From: Lepiota brunneoincarnata
Taxonomy: Eukaryota; Basidiomycota; Agaricomycetes; Agaricales; Agaricaceae
Length of the DNA: 64,000 bases
Direction: 5' to 3'
Assembly (NCBI GenBank): GCA_023014365.1
Contig: JAEBUN010000001.1
Location: 1,488,001-1,552,000, forward strand
The notes under the pieces are model-generated. The model ran no database searches, was not told the DNA's origin, and worked only from the letters and a program-made list of their open reading frames with translations. Made by a program: the position numbers and the translations under genes. Shown here piece by piece: positions 23,898-33,408 of this stretch. Every line of letters starts with the position of its first letter. Within the stretch, counting starts at the first letter, position 1.

Positions 23898-25596
23898 TCA
23901 AACCGTAGCAAGTCCGAGTTCTTGCGCGAAATGCTTGACTTTCGGTGAGGGGAGCACTTTGGTGAAGATGTTGGCTACCATGTCCTCAGTGGGGCAATAA
24001 ACGAGCCAGATTTTGCCTTCTTCGACGATCCAGCAAATGAAATGATAGTGAATGTTGATATGTTTCATTTGTGCATGGTACTGGTGGTCTTTACTGAGTG
24101 CGATGGCGGATTGGTTGTCCGAAAAAATCGTGGTGGAGGGGACGGCAGTGTCAAAAATCTGTGAAATAAGCAAATGAAGCCACAGGGCTTCCTTTGAGGC
24201 GTGAGTAGCAGCTATGTACTTGGATTCCGTCATGGATAAAGTGACAATTTCTTGTTGCTTGGCACTCCAAGAAACAGCCCCACCATTGACAAGGAACGCA
24301 TACCCGGAGGTAGCTTGGCAATCCTCTGCCATGTTGCCGTTGGCATCAGTGTAGCCTTCGAGGCCTTCCCCAGTGCCTCTGTAAGTCAACCATAGGTCCT
24401 GTGTACCTTTCAGGTACCGAAAAACTTGCCTAACCGCTTCCCAGTGTGCCTCTCCAGGGTTCTTCATGAATTTCGAGAGAACTTGGACAGCGTATGCTAT
24501 ATCCGGTCGTGTTCCGAGGGCAGCATACATAAGCATGCCAACGGCCTCTTGATAAGGCTTCCGGGCCATGCAAGTGATGTCCGAAGTTGTTTGAGGCAAT
24601 TGCTCACTTGTTAGGTGGATGGTGGGATCCATGGGGGTACTAACCAGTTTCTCATTGTCGAAACCATAACGTCTGAGCAAAGCATCGATGTAGGAACGTT
24701 GGGATAGCATGAGCTTACCCTGTTCCTTATCCCTCTTCACTTTGATCCCCAAGAGCCAGTGGATCTCTCCCAGATCCGTAATTTCAACAAATTTTCGCAC
24801 TCCATCCTTCACCCAGACAATCAGTGAAATAGTAGATGCAACGAGAGTACAGTCATCAACATGCACCAGGATTATGGTGAGATCTGGTGCCACAATCTTG
24901 AAGAATATGCTCTGGTTGACCTCACAGCATGAAAAGCCCAGGTGGTCGACCAAAATCTCACATAAATGTTGGTACCATCGTCGGCCGGACTGCTTGAGAC
25001 CATAGAGGGTCTTCTTGAGGTGGCAAACACGACGTGGGTGGGTGGTGGATGTGAAACTGGGTGGTTGCCACATGTAGATCATCTCTCCAGGGCCTAATTT
25101 CCTGTTTAGGTACACACCCTTGATATTGATCTGATGGATCTCATAGTTACGAGTGGTGGCAATTGCTAGGACTGTCCAGATAGATGTGAGTCGTGCCACA
25201 GGTGCAAAAGTGTTGAAATAATTGACTCTGGGGACTTGAGAAAATCCTTGGGTGATGAGACAGGCCTTGTAATGGATGACATTACCAGCAGCATCCTTCT
25301 TAGCTTTAAAAACCCATTTTGAGCTGACAATGTTAGCTCTGATCGGTGGATCAACGAGTTCCCATGTTCCGGCATCACCCAACATGGCAAGTTCTTCCTC
25401 CATAGCCCTTTTCCACAACTCCCAGTCCACTCGTTTCCTTGCCTCCTGCAGGCTCCCAGGTTCCAGGCCCTCTGTTTCCTCAATATCAGCCACCAGGACA
25501 TGTACATCTGCCCAGTCCAGTTCTTCGGCTAGGGTGACTGCTCGTCCTTCTAGGATGTCTCTTGCCTTGGTGCTTGGGTTTCGAGCTTGTTGAGGT
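23898..25596 (-). pseudogene. Ty1/copia pol fragment: reverse transcriptase and RNase H
   Basis: One continuous minus-strand frame, open from about 25596 to 23898. It starts with a linker and the RT entry LWKRAMEEELAMLGDAGTWE, then SSKWVFKAKKDAAGNV, QINIKGVYLNR, KTLYGLKQSGRRWYQHL and the catalytic ILVHVDD (normally YVDD). RNase H follows, with GYTDANGN, SMTESKYIA and FSDNQSAIAL. This is the C-terminal half of a Copia polyprotein. Gag, protease and integrase are missing because the element is cut at 25864 by the chromodomain gypsy LTR. The frame has no stop, so the truncation is probably recent compared with the relics further right. It cannot transpose by itself. Confidence 0.85.
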
Positions 25597-25864
25597 CATT
25601 GGGGGTGTAGGTTGCCCTCACTAGGTGTCTCCTCAGGGCTAGCATTGTTTGGAGTGCTGTTTTCAGCAGGATTGACTATAGGCTTGGTGGGATCAACTGG
25701 ATGCTGGTCTGGTGCATCTGGTGCTTGTTTGGGGGGTTTGCTGGGGTGTTGGGGCTGTGTGGGGGGTCGTTTCAAGGCTTGCTTGCAGGTGAATGCTCCC
25801 CTTCAAGCCCAGGACGACCTGTGTTAATAAACCGAAAATTTTGTTCAATTTTTACAGCACCTAT
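25597..25864 (-). other. Unassigned remainder of the Copia element
   Basis: Minus-strand sequence rich in Pro/Thr codons (EGEHSPASKP-like) upstream of the Copia RT, with several stop codons in each frame. Probably the integrase-RT linker of the same element, partly decayed. It ends where the neighbouring LTR begins. Confidence 0.4.
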
Positions 25865-26562
25865 TGTTATGATCCGTGCTCCTTCTGTATCCGAGGATAA
25901 CTGGAGACGGCCTTCAATCACTCTACAAGGTGTCCGAGACGGTTGGCCTTATAGAGCTTAGTGGATCGCGCTCAATGAGATAACGAGGGAAGACGCCAAG
26001 TTAAGGCAGAGAGGTAAACGACCGCTGTTAACAAGATTAAAGCTTAGGGCTTTAATCTCTACTTGTACAGGCCTTATATACCTATGAGGTGCTATATACT
26101 CGTTATAGGTTACTTGGCTGTTCTACTGGTCGTGCGCAGTCCTGACCATGATGCACATCCTGGCTGATGGCATCCTAGCGTTATTTATATTACAATGAGT
26201 CAGTACTCTCGCTACTGCTGTGCGATGTTCCATCGCTTTCCTCTGACTCATAATCTCCTTCTCCCGATTGTATCTCCATGGAGTCTTCTCCATTCTCGCT
26301 CTCCATTCTCTCGGTGCTTCCATCCGTATCGGAGGTTGGATCGGTTGATCCATGGTTATCTTCCTCGTCCTCGGGGTATTCCAATATATCCTCCAAGGTT
26401 ATCTCCATTCCTGCTTCTCTCGCCAGGTCCTGCATGGCGGTGTAGTATTCCCCTTCCTCGTCTTCGTATTCTTGTGCTTGTAGTTGATCTGTAGTCTCCT
26501 GTACCCATCTTGTAAAGTCGAACAGTGATTCTTGTTCCTCCCGGTCTGGACTGTTCATAACA
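25865..26562 (-). repeat. 3' LTR of the chromodomain gypsy element
   Basis: 698 bp, TGTTATGA...TCATAACA. It contains the last ~125 codons of the element's third ORF (stop at 26190) and a 10 bp perfect inverted repeat (AGATTAAAGC / GCTTTAATCT, loop TTAGG) near 26034-26058. Confidence 0.92.
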
Positions 26563-27761
26563 TTATCCCCTTCGTAAGGTCTGATGTCCTCATCAGACAT
26601 ATCCTCAGTATAGTCCGACAGGTTCTCCTGTAATGTTTGATTCGGCGATGGGGTCCCAGTCGAAGTATGGGTCGGGTTCTGGGGAGTCGCTTCGGTAACT
26701 TGGTGGTCTGGGGATGGCGGGTCTTGGGTGAGGTCGATGACGATGGGTTCTCTGGAGTGAATGGTGGCGGGTGTGCCGAAGGATCGATTCAGGAAGTCGG
26801 TGGCTTCCACTAGCAGATGTGGTGGTGGCGTTGGTGGTCGGAATGACGACGGGGGCATTTTGAATTCGGGTGCGGAGGGGTCTGGCTGAAGCGGGGCGCT
26901 GCTCGGTGCTTGCAACAATGTGTCGAATATTGTTGTTTGTGGTTTCGCGTGTGAGGGATCGAGCTCTGCTTGGTATTCCTCGTGGGCGGCGATACAGGCC
27001 AGGTACCATACTTGCGGGTTGATGCTGGTAAGGGTTTCTCTCGCAGTGCTTCTCGTAATGGCCTGGGGCAATCTTTCGACAATATCGACATTGGTAGCGC
27101 GGGCATCCTGCTTTGATATGGCCGAATCGACGGCAGCAATTGCAGCGAGTTCGGGTGGTGGATAGGTGAGTGGTGGTAGTCCCGATGGGGGCGTCATTAG
27201 AAGCAGATATAGCTTGTACAACACTTGATGGTTGGTTACTCGTATCCACCATGGGAGGGTTGGAAGGTTGGGTGGTGGTCCCGATAGGTAGGATAGGGCG
27301 GTTCTGACTTCCGCTTCCATTGCTCGGGCTTGGGATCGGACTCTCGAACGGGAATTCGGTGAGAGCGGTTGATAGCATGGCAGAAATGGTGTTGCGGTCC
27401 TGTTCCTCTGTTGCGCTAGAAAGAATAGTGGCGCATAGTTCTTCGAATTCTGTTGTTCGGTCGTGGACGAGGCGCTTGTGATACAGAAGAGCAGTAAATG
27501 TCTTCCAGCAGGTGTCGACCAGGGGTACCATCGCTGGACTGCGTTTAAGACGGGTTCCGGTAATATGAAAGGGAACTTCGTGTAGAAGGATGGATCGTAT
27601 CTCGGGTTGGTTGGAGGGAAGGAAGGTATGCCGGATGATATAAGGACTGTTGGTCCTGTCTGGTTGGTCGTCAGCGGTATCGGTGGCAGGGTTAGGTTGG
27701 CTATTTCCTTCGACGCGGTTCGCCAGGGATATGATTCTTTCCCGGATGAGAAGGCGTCCAT
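26190..27761 (-). CDS. Third ORF of the gypsy element, frame B (523 codons, runs into the LTR)
   Basis: Open frame downstream of pol that continues through the polypurine tract and ends inside the 3' LTR. The first ~200 codons look like a shadow of the overlapping frame A. From about nt 27150 downward the composition becomes protein-like (NVDIVERLPQAITRS, VWYLACIAAHEEYQAELD). It contains PIVIDLTQDPP, a textbook SUMO-interaction-type motif, and ends in a long acidic tail (DEEGEYYTAMQDLAREAGME, then Ser/Asp/Glu-rich). I infer that the real product begins in frame A and moves to frame B by a splice or frameshift, between about 27150 and 26950. Function unknown; an accessory nucleic-acid or nuclear factor of the element is possible. 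Confidence 0.5.
   Translation of the reverse strand: MDAFSSGKESYPWRTASKEIANLTLPPIPLTTNQTGPTVLISSGIPSFPPTNPRYDPSFYTKFPFILPEPVLNAVQRWYPWSTPAGRHLLLFCITSASSTTEQQNSKNYAPLFFLAQQRNRTATPFLPCYQPLSPNSRSRVRSQARAMEAEVRTALSYLSGPPPNLPTLPWWIRVTNHQVLYKLYLLLMTPPSGLPPLTYPPPELAAIAAVDSAISKQDARATNVDIVERLPQAITRSTARETLTSINPQVWYLACIAAHEEYQAELDPSHAKPQTTIFDTLLQAPSSAPLQPDPSAPEFKMPPSSFRPPTPPPHLLVEATDFLNRSFGTPATIHSREPIVIDLTQDPPSPDHQVTEATPQNPTHTSTGTPSPNQTLQENLSDYTEDMSDEDIRPYEGDNVMNSPDREEQESLFDFTRWVQETTDQLQAQEYEDEEGEYYTAMQDLAREAGMEITLEDILEYPEDEEDNHGSTDPTSDTDGSTERMESENGEDSMEIQSGEGDYESEESDGTSHSSSESTDSL
26563..26573 (-). promoter_or_regulatory. Polypurine tract
   Basis: On the element strand GAAGGGGATAA sits directly before the 3' LTR, the position of the plus-strand primer. 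The same bases are read as codons (E-G-D-N) by the third ORF. Confidence 0.7.
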
Positions 27762-27819
27762 CGTTGTCTGGCTCTGGGAGGTCTGGAGTGGTTGCTCGAG
27801 TGTTGGGTGGTTGGGTCAT
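26605..27819 (-). CDS. Third ORF of the gypsy element, frame A (404 codons, double zinc knuckle)
   Basis: ATG at 27819 lies inside the end of pol in another frame (119 bp overlap). The N-terminal half is helical and charged. The centre holds two knuckle-like Cys/His clusters, CNCCRRFGHIKAGC and CRYCRKIAPGHYEKHC, of the C-x2-C-...-H-x4-C type found in retroelement nucleocapsids. After the second knuckle the frame becomes Arg/Pro/Ser/Thr-rich and looks like a shadow of frame B. A zinc-knuckle protein encoded after pol, separate from the Gag knuckle, is unusual for a Ty3/gypsy element. Likely an RNA- or DNA-binding accessory protein. Confidence 0.6.
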   Translation of the reverse strand: MTQPPNTRATTPDLPEPDNDGRLLIRERIISLANRVEGNSQPNPATDTADDQPDRTNSPYIIRHTFLPSNQPEIRSILLHEVPFHITGTRLKRSPAMVPLVDTCWKTFTALLYHKRLVHDRTTEFEELCATILSSATEEQDRNTISAMLSTALTEFPFESPIPSPSNGSGSQNRPILPIGTTTQPSNPPMVDTSNQPSSVVQAISASNDAPIGTTTTHLSTTRTRCNCCRRFGHIKAGCPRYQCRYCRKIAPGHYEKHCERNPYQHQPASMVPGLYRRPRGIPSRARSLTRETTNNNIRHIVASTEQRPASARPLRTRIQNAPVVIPTTNATTTSASGSHRLPESILRHTRHHSLQRTHRHRPHPRPAIPRPPSYRSDSPEPDPYFDWDPIAESNITGEPVGLY

Positions 27820-30800
27820 TGGTGGGGTTGTCTAGTTTGTGGGCCCTTTTATATTCTTCAATGACTTCCTTGGCGTTCTCCAGGTTTGCTTCTGGTTCCC
27901 AGGAATCCTCGGTGGGAAGGTATCCTTTCCATCTGACTAGGAATTGATATTTGTTCCGGAATTTTCTGTGGCGCAGTATTGACTCGACCTCGTATTCTTC
28001 TTCTCCATTTACAAGGTCGGGTGGTGGGGCTGTGTTGTATTCCCCATGTGTGTCGTTCTCTTCTGCAGGCATTAGGAGGCTCGCATGAAACTTGTTGTGG
28101 ATCTTCCATTTGATGGGTAATTTTAGTTCATAGGTTACAGGTCCGAGTTTTCTTGTTATGGTGAAGGGACCTTCTCGGCGTTGGGCCAGTTTCTTTGAGG
28201 CGTACTGAATTGGGAGGTTGCGGTTGTCGAGCCAAACCTTCTGTCCAACTTTTAGATTGATATCTGGCCGGTTATATCTTGCAGCCATTTTTAGTCTGGC
28301 TTGTTCGTGCGCAGCTTGGGCTTCTTGGCGTATCTTGGCGAGGTATTTAAACTTCTCTCCTATTGCTGGAATGTTCGTTGGCTCCTCGGAGGTCGGAAAT
28401 CCTTTGGGGCTTGATCCATAGAGGAGTTCAAATGGGGTATGTTGGTGTTCAGCATGTGTTTTCGAGTTGTGGACATATTCCAGGAGTGGGAGTGCCTTTA
28501 CCCATTTGTTCGGGTTTGATGAGCAATAGATGCCAAGGTAGAGTTCTATTTCTTGATTGAATCGCTCTGTTTGTCCGTCTGTCTGGGGGTGGTAGGCGGT
28601 AGAGAGTGCTTGTTCGATTCCGAGTTGTTTGTAGAATTCTTTCATGGATTTGGCAGTGAATCTGGGGTCGCGATCGCTGAGAACTTTCTCGGGGAGGCCA
28701 AATCTAGAGAATAGCCGTTTGATAAGAATTTCGGCGATCTTGTCCGCGTTGGCGGTTTTCGCAGTAGGTTCTAGAATTATCCCCTTCGTAAGCTGGTCGA
28801 CCACGACCAGTATAGAATCATGGGGTCCGTCCGGGGGTAGGTCTGTGATAAGATCCATCGAGATGTTCGAGAATGGACGGGTAGAACGGGGTCCAGGGAT
28901 AGGTTGAAGCGGTGGTTTTAGGGGGTGGCGATTGATCTTGTATTGTTGGCAAGCACCACATCCTTTGACGTAGTTTTTGACAAATGATCGCATCCCAGGC
29001 CAGTAGGCGTATTCCTGGAGTTTTCTAGTTGTTTCTGCGATTCCAGGGTGTCCTGCGGTAGGTGAGTCATGTACTCTTTGCAGTAAGCGGCGTCTGAGGT
29101 GTAGATCTTGTGGTATAAATAGCTTTCCTTGAATGCGTGGGTGTCCTGAGTCGTCTTCTTGGGCGATGTCGGTCTGTTTCTTCTTCTTCCACAGCTCTTT
29201 TATTTCCTTTTTAGTGTTTTCGTCGATAATGTGGATATGTTGTGGCTGTTCTGGGGTGAAGAATTTGTCAGGGAGTGCAACGACCTGTTTGTTGTCTCTT
29301 GTCTTGGGTTCATGATCGGGTCGTCTGGAAAGGGCATCTGCTGGTCCGTTTTTCTTTCCAGGGATATGTCGGATTTCGATGTCAAATCGTTGCATGTAAG
29401 CAATCCATCGGGCTTGTCTTCTGCTGAGGTCTTCAGGTTTTCTCCAGCGGCGAAGGTTGTCATGATCTGACCATACAATGGTCTTGTGTGATGATCCTTC
29501 TATGTGGTGACGCCATTCTTTGAGTGCTCGGATAATGGCGAAGAGTTCCTGTTCGGAGCAATGATAGTTGCGTTCGGCTGGTGAGAATCCTTTTGAGAAG
29601 TATGCGACTGGGTGTTTAACTCCATTGTTGTCGCGTTGAAGTAGGACTGCTCCTGATGCAAATAGTGATGCGTCGCATTCGATTTCGAAGGGTTTGTCTC
29701 GGTCGGGGACCATTAATACCGGTTCGCTTTGGAATTTTCTCTTGAGAGTATCGAAGGCGTTCTGGCATTCTTCTGTCCATTCGAATTTCTTGGTCTTGGA
29801 CATTAGGGCATTGAGAGGTTTTGCCCATGTGGCGTATTGGTGTATGAATTTTCGATAGAAGTTGCAAAATCCTATGAATTTTCGTACGTCGCGTGGGGTA
29901 GTTGGTGTTGGCCATTCAGCGATGCCTTTGAGCTTTGCTGGGTCCATCGAAACTGAGTCGGGGGTGATAATAACTCCTAGATATTCAAGTCGTTGTCGTT
30001 CGAATTCGCATTTCTCGGTCTTGAGGTATAGATCGTTGTCCTTGAGTATCTTGAGTACTTCTCTTGTGAGGCGCCGGAGTTCTTGTTTTGTTTTTGCATG
30101 GATGAGGATGTCGTCCATGTAAACGATTACTCCTCCATTGTCGATGAGTTTTCGAAATAATGAGTCCATCATGGTTTGGAATGTTGCTGGGGAGTTACAC
30201 ATTCCAAAGAACATAACCGTGGGTTCGAATAATCCTCGGGGTGTCCTGAAGGCTCCTTTCCATTCATCTCCTTTGCGTATGCGGATGTTGTTGTATCCTG
30301 CTCGTACGTCGAGTTTGGTAAAGTACTTTGATCCTCGGAGTTTGTCGAGAATATGAGAGATGAGGGGGAGGTTGTACGCATTTTTGACGGTATGCTCGTT
30401 GAGGTATCTGTAGTCTTGACAGGGGCGTAGTTTTCCATCTTTCTTTCCTACAAAGAAGAAAGGTGATGCCATTGGCGATTCGGATGGTCGAATGTATCCC
30501 TTTTGAAGGTTTTCTTCTAGGAACGTGTCGAGTTCTTTTTCTTCATTGAGGGAGAGTCGGTAGGACTTCATGGCAATTGGTTTGAATGATTCCTTGAGTT
30601 CAATTTTGTGATCCCATGGTCGTTGTGGGGGGAATCGTTCGGCTTGTTTCTTGCTAAATACTGGGAGGTATTCGTGGAATTCCGTGGGTACGACTTTTCT
30701 TGGGTCGTCGTTTTTCTTTTCTCCGTGTTGTACGGCGAGGAATTGTGACGCGGAGGTTTTGAAGTTGATTTCTTCGAAGCTTGTGGGTTCTAGTGTGGAG

Positions 30801-31195
30801 ATGTGGTTGAGTTGGTCGTTGTAGATCCAATCAGGTTCCATGGATTGGATGAGTTCTCGGAATATAGTGTTGTCCCAACGTTCGTTTCTCCAGCGTAGTT
30901 GTTTGGCATCCCAGTCGATGTCTGGGTTGTGTTCTGCAAGCCAAGGGAATCCAAGGATGAGTCTTGGGCTTCCGAGGGAGACTACTTTTGGTTTGATCTC
31001 CATATTCTTCCCGTTAACCGTTAGGTTGAGGGTCGTGTAGTGGGTGGCTGTTCCATTTTCGTTAACAGATCCATCGGCATTTCGTACTTCGATGGGTCGA
31101 TCGAGGGGTGTTGTTTTGAATGAATGTTGCTTGACCATTCCGGGGTCGATGAAGTTTCCTGCTGCTCCTGAGTCGAGTAGGGCGAGTAGTTCCAC
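27701..31195 (-). CDS. pol: Pol polyprotein: protease, RT, RNase H, integrase, chromodomain
   Basis: 1164 codons from the first alternative start; the frame is open up to about 31350 and is -1 relative to gag. In order: protease ALLDSGAAGNFID; reverse transcriptase with MVIVYMDD-type core (GVIVYMDDILIHAK); RNase H (FEIECDASLFASGAVL, SEQELFAIIRALKEWR, WSDHDNL); integrase zinc finger (H-x-GHPG...CGACQQ); integrase core with MDLITDLP, LSDRDPRF and HPQTDGQTERFNQE supplying D, D and E; and at the C-terminus a chromodomain, YEVESILRHRKFRNKYQFLV followed by RWKGYLPTEDSWEP. All catalytic residues are present and there is no stop, so the protein could be functional. The chromodomain places it in the chromodomain (Tf1/MAGGY-like) branch, which targets modified histones. 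Confidence 0.93.
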   Translation of the reverse strand: MELLALLDSGAAGNFIDPGMVKQHSFKTTPLDRPIEVRNADGSVNENGTATHYTTLNLTVNGKNMEIKPKVVSLGSPRLILGFPWLAEHNPDIDWDAKQLRWRNERWDNTIFRELIQSMEPDWIYNDQLNHISTLEPTSFEEINFKTSASQFLAVQHGEKKNDDPRKVVPTEFHEYLPVFSKKQAERFPPQRPWDHKIELKESFKPIAMKSYRLSLNEEKELDTFLEENLQKGYIRPSESPMASPFFFVGKKDGKLRPCQDYRYLNEHTVKNAYNLPLISHILDKLRGSKYFTKLDVRAGYNNIRIRKGDEWKGAFRTPRGLFEPTVMFFGMCNSPATFQTMMDSLFRKLIDNGGVIVYMDDILIHAKTKQELRRLTREVLKILKDNDLYLKTEKCEFERQRLEYLGVIITPDSVSMDPAKLKGIAEWPTPTTPRDVRKFIGFCNFYRKFIHQYATWAKPLNALMSKTKKFEWTEECQNAFDTLKRKFQSEPVLMVPDRDKPFEIECDASLFASGAVLLQRDNNGVKHPVAYFSKGFSPAERNYHCSEQELFAIIRALKEWRHHIEGSSHKTIVWSDHDNLRRWRKPEDLSRRQARWIAYMQRFDIEIRHIPGKKNGPADALSRRPDHEPKTRDNKQVVALPDKFFTPEQPQHIHIIDENTKKEIKELWKKKKQTDIAQEDDSGHPRIQGKLFIPQDLHLRRRLLQRVHDSPTAGHPGIAETTRKLQEYAYWPGMRSFVKNYVKGCGACQQYKINRHPLKPPLQPIPGPRSTRPFSNISMDLITDLPPDGPHDSILVVVDQLTKGIILEPTAKTANADKIAEILIKRLFSRFGLPEKVLSDRDPRFTAKSMKEFYKQLGIEQALSTAYHPQTDGQTERFNQEIELYLGIYCSSNPNKWVKALPLLEYVHNSKTHAEHQHTPFELLYGSSPKGFPTSEEPTNIPAIGEKFKYLAKIRQEAQAAHEQARLKMAARYNRPDINLKVGQKVWLDNRNLPIQYASKKLAQRREGPFTITRKLGPVTYELKLPIKWKIHNKFHASLLMPAEENDTHGEYNTAPPPDLVNGEEEYEVESILRHRKFRNKYQFLVRWKGYLPTEDSWEPEANLENAKEVIEEYKRAHKLDNPTNDPTTQHSSNHSRPPRARQRWTPSHPGKNHIPGEPRRRK

Positions 31196-31356
31196 GCTTT
31201 CGGGTCCTTCCTTAGTGATCTTGTGTTTTCGGATTCGACAGGGTAGATGTATTACGCGTGCTGACGATTCCTGTAACTTTACAACATTAATATCATTTTG
31301 TGAATAGGAAAGGGAAGGAGGTCTTTGTGGAGGGCTAGACGTGGTGGCTAGTCTCC

Positions 31357-32481
31357 TTAGGCAAAATCCTTAACCAGAGGGGCATCTGGGTGGTTGGATT
31401 CATTTGCAAAATGTTCGTAGATGTCCTCGACTTCTTCGTCGGTTGCATCTTCTAGTATGTTGTATAGCGAGTTCTTTTTCCTGTAGCTTGCTTGTCTTCT
31501 TCTGGATATCGCATTTGACCGGTTTCTGGCATCCAAATTGCGGGGTAATTCGGATCGGCGATATATTGTTTTCTTGGTGGGGCATTCGCGGGCGAAGTGT
31601 CCAGTCTTGCGGCAGTTGAAGCATCTCCTTTCTTTGAGATCCTTTCTTTGGGCGTCCGTGAGGATTGCATTGAGGGCTTCGCGGGTGCATTCTTGTACCA
31701 ACTGGTGGAGTCTGTCTTCTTCGGTTTCCTCGTCTTCATCAGCTTCCTCGGCGAGTAGATCTGGCTCGTCCTCAAAGTCGAGGTTGTAGACTGCTTCGGC
31801 GAGTTGGTCAATATCCATTGCGTTAGGGTCTGTTGCTTGATAGGGCAGTGGGACACGGCGCGTAAAAGCATTTCTTTTCCCTTTAAATGGGCGAGTGCGC
31901 GAAGTCGTTGGAAACGAGGGAGTTCCTCGAGTTTGCATATAGTCGCGTTGAGTTTGTAGTATTTGATATGCTGTTCGAGCTTGCTTGAACCAGTCGCTGA
32001 GTTTGTTTCCTGGATTGAGGCTAATTGTCTTGATTGCGACGGGGCGATCCAGCCCGTTCTTGAAATAGTTGACCGCCGCCACTCCATCTCCAAGGTCGGC
32101 CTGATAGGCAAGTATCTGGAACTGGGATATGTAATCATCGATATATCGTCCATTCTGTTTGAGGTGGCGGATTCTGTCCATTGCATCAGCGGGGACATTG
32201 TTTGGGGCGAAGGATGTATCGAGTCCTTCGAGAAATTTCTTCCATGTCGGAAGGGTCTGGCTTCCATCAAGTTCTTTGTTTGATTCCAAGAATGCTCCTC
32301 TCCATGTTGCGGCGGGGCCGGTGGACATGTATGAAAGGGCGAATTGTATCTTGGTCTTGTCATTGGAAAAGGCTCCTGGCTTTGCATCGATGTATAGTTG
32401 TACTGCATCCTTCCAGAGGCGGAAGTAGTCGGTCTCTCCATTAAAGGTTGGGGGTGTATTGATTTTTGCGGAGGAGGCCAT
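31357..32481 (-). CDS. gag: Gag polyprotein with zinc knuckle
   Basis: 374 residues from the ATG at 32481. Capsid-like region TPPTFNGETDYFRLWKDAVQ, then WKKFLEGLDTSFAP, then a basic linker and the knuckle CFNCRKTGHFARECP near residue 290. It packages the element RNA. The same frame stays open for about 165 codons upstream of the ATG, to about 32985, with a Ser/Pro/Thr-rich, stop-free composition (SSPVQSEPSEVSPTTGSIHT), so the true protein may start further upstream through splicing, frameshift or a non-ATG start. The stop at 31357 lies within the pol frame, so pol needs a -1 shift or internal initiation. Confidence 0.87.
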   Translation of the reverse strand: MASSAKINTPPTFNGETDYFRLWKDAVQLYIDAKPGAFSNDKTKIQFALSYMSTGPAATWRGAFLESNKELDGSQTLPTWKKFLEGLDTSFAPNNVPADAMDRIRHLKQNGRYIDDYISQFQILAYQADLGDGVAAVNYFKNGLDRPVAIKTISLNPGNKLSDWFKQARTAYQILQTQRDYMQTRGTPSFPTTSRTRPFKGKRNAFTRRVPLPYQATDPNAMDIDQLAEAVYNLDFEDEPDLLAEEADEDEETEEDRLHQLVQECTREALNAILTDAQRKDLKERRCFNCRKTGHFARECPTKKTIYRRSELPRNLDARNRSNAISRRRQASYRKKNSLYNILEDATDEEVEDIYEHFANESNHPDAPLVKDFA

Positions 32482-32489
32482 ATTGTTAA

Positions 32490-33218
32490 TGTCAGAGGTT
32501 GTGGATTCCTCGTCGGAAGTGTGAATAGACCCGGTAGTGGGGCTAACTTCGGATGGTTCGGATTGTACAGGGGAACTGGATCGAGGCGGTGAGTGTACCG
32601 GTGATCCAAGTGGTGATGTGAGGGGTGAGAATGTTCTTGGGGGTTTCTGTTGCGAAGTGTTGTCGCTAGTTCTTGTACTTGTTGAGGGTTGAGGACCGGA
32701 GGATGGGGTAGATGTTCTATGAATCGGCTCCCCGAGCTTTGAGCGGGTAGAGGTGGCAGTTCTTTCAGATGGTGGTTGTTTAGGTAGGGATTGAAGAACT
32801 GGTGCTGGGGGTGCTGGGTATCCTGGGTCTTCTGTTCGACGTTGAACTCTCTCGGTAGGTTGTGTAGGGTACGGTGCGGAACCAGAGGGTGAACGAGTGA
32901 GGGGTATAGGTTTTGTTTTCTTTCTAGGGTCCGTGGTGGAGGGGGTGTGAAGTCGGGTTCGGAGTCGGTTGTCGACCAGTCAGAACTGTTGGATTCTTCG
33001 TAGTCGGTGGCAAGGGGGTCGTTTCGGTTTGTAGACAGGGTGAAGAGGGAAGAAGTCGAAGGTGAAGGTGAGGGTGAATAAACAACGCTTGCGGGTGCGT
33101 TATCCCAATCGACGCTTGAAGGTGCGGATGACCTATATACAACGCTTACGGGTGCGTTATCCCAATCAACACTTAAAGGTGTGGATGACCTATCAACGCT
33201 TTCGGTGCGTCTGACCAA
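32490..33218 (-). CDS. Ser/Pro-rich frame upstream of gag (possible Gag leader)
   Basis: A third frame, open from 33218 and continuing under gag to 31452. Its first ~90 codons look protein-like and contain a duplicated segment (LSVDWDNAPVSVVY and SSVDWDNAPASVVY) encoded by a ~60 bp tandem DNA repeat near 33080-33200. From about 32980 the gag frame also becomes open, so a frame change there would join this leader to Gag. Whether it is translated is not provable from sequence. Confidence 0.4.
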
Positions 33219-33394
33219 GGGTGCAGAGGGTATGGTGGCCTGCTCTACGGGGGTGTATCACCGGACAGCGACAAGGCGTGTCGTCAGATACGGTTGGCAC
33301 TCGGATAGCGATAAAGCGTATCGTCTGCCGGTGTGGAAGGGTAGCGACAAGGCGTACCGATACCACGGAGTGTACGATGGAGGTTGTCCAAAGG

Positions 33395-33406
33395 AAGCTT
33401 TAATCT
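33395..33406 (-). promoter_or_regulatory. Primer binding site, probably self-primed
   Basis: Two bases inside the 5' LTR edge, the element strand reads AGATTAAAGCTT. It is not a tRNA 3'-end complement (no TGG). It is the exact reverse complement of AAGCTTTAATCT inside the element's own LTR (element strand of 33578-33589). The 12 bp match directly after the LTR is the arrangement used by Tf1-type self-priming elements. Confidence 0.6.
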
Positions 33407-33408
33407 AA

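Noticed and set aside
26195..26494. Plus-strand frames inside the gypsy LTR (99 codons, same in both LTRs)
   Set aside because: Identical in both copies only because the LTRs are identical; antisense of the acidic third-ORF tail, with no motif.
31452..32480. Continuation of the upstream leader frame underneath gag as a separate long protein
   Set aside because: Across this part the gag frame has the capsid and zinc-knuckle motifs; the other frame shows no motif and looks like a shadow.
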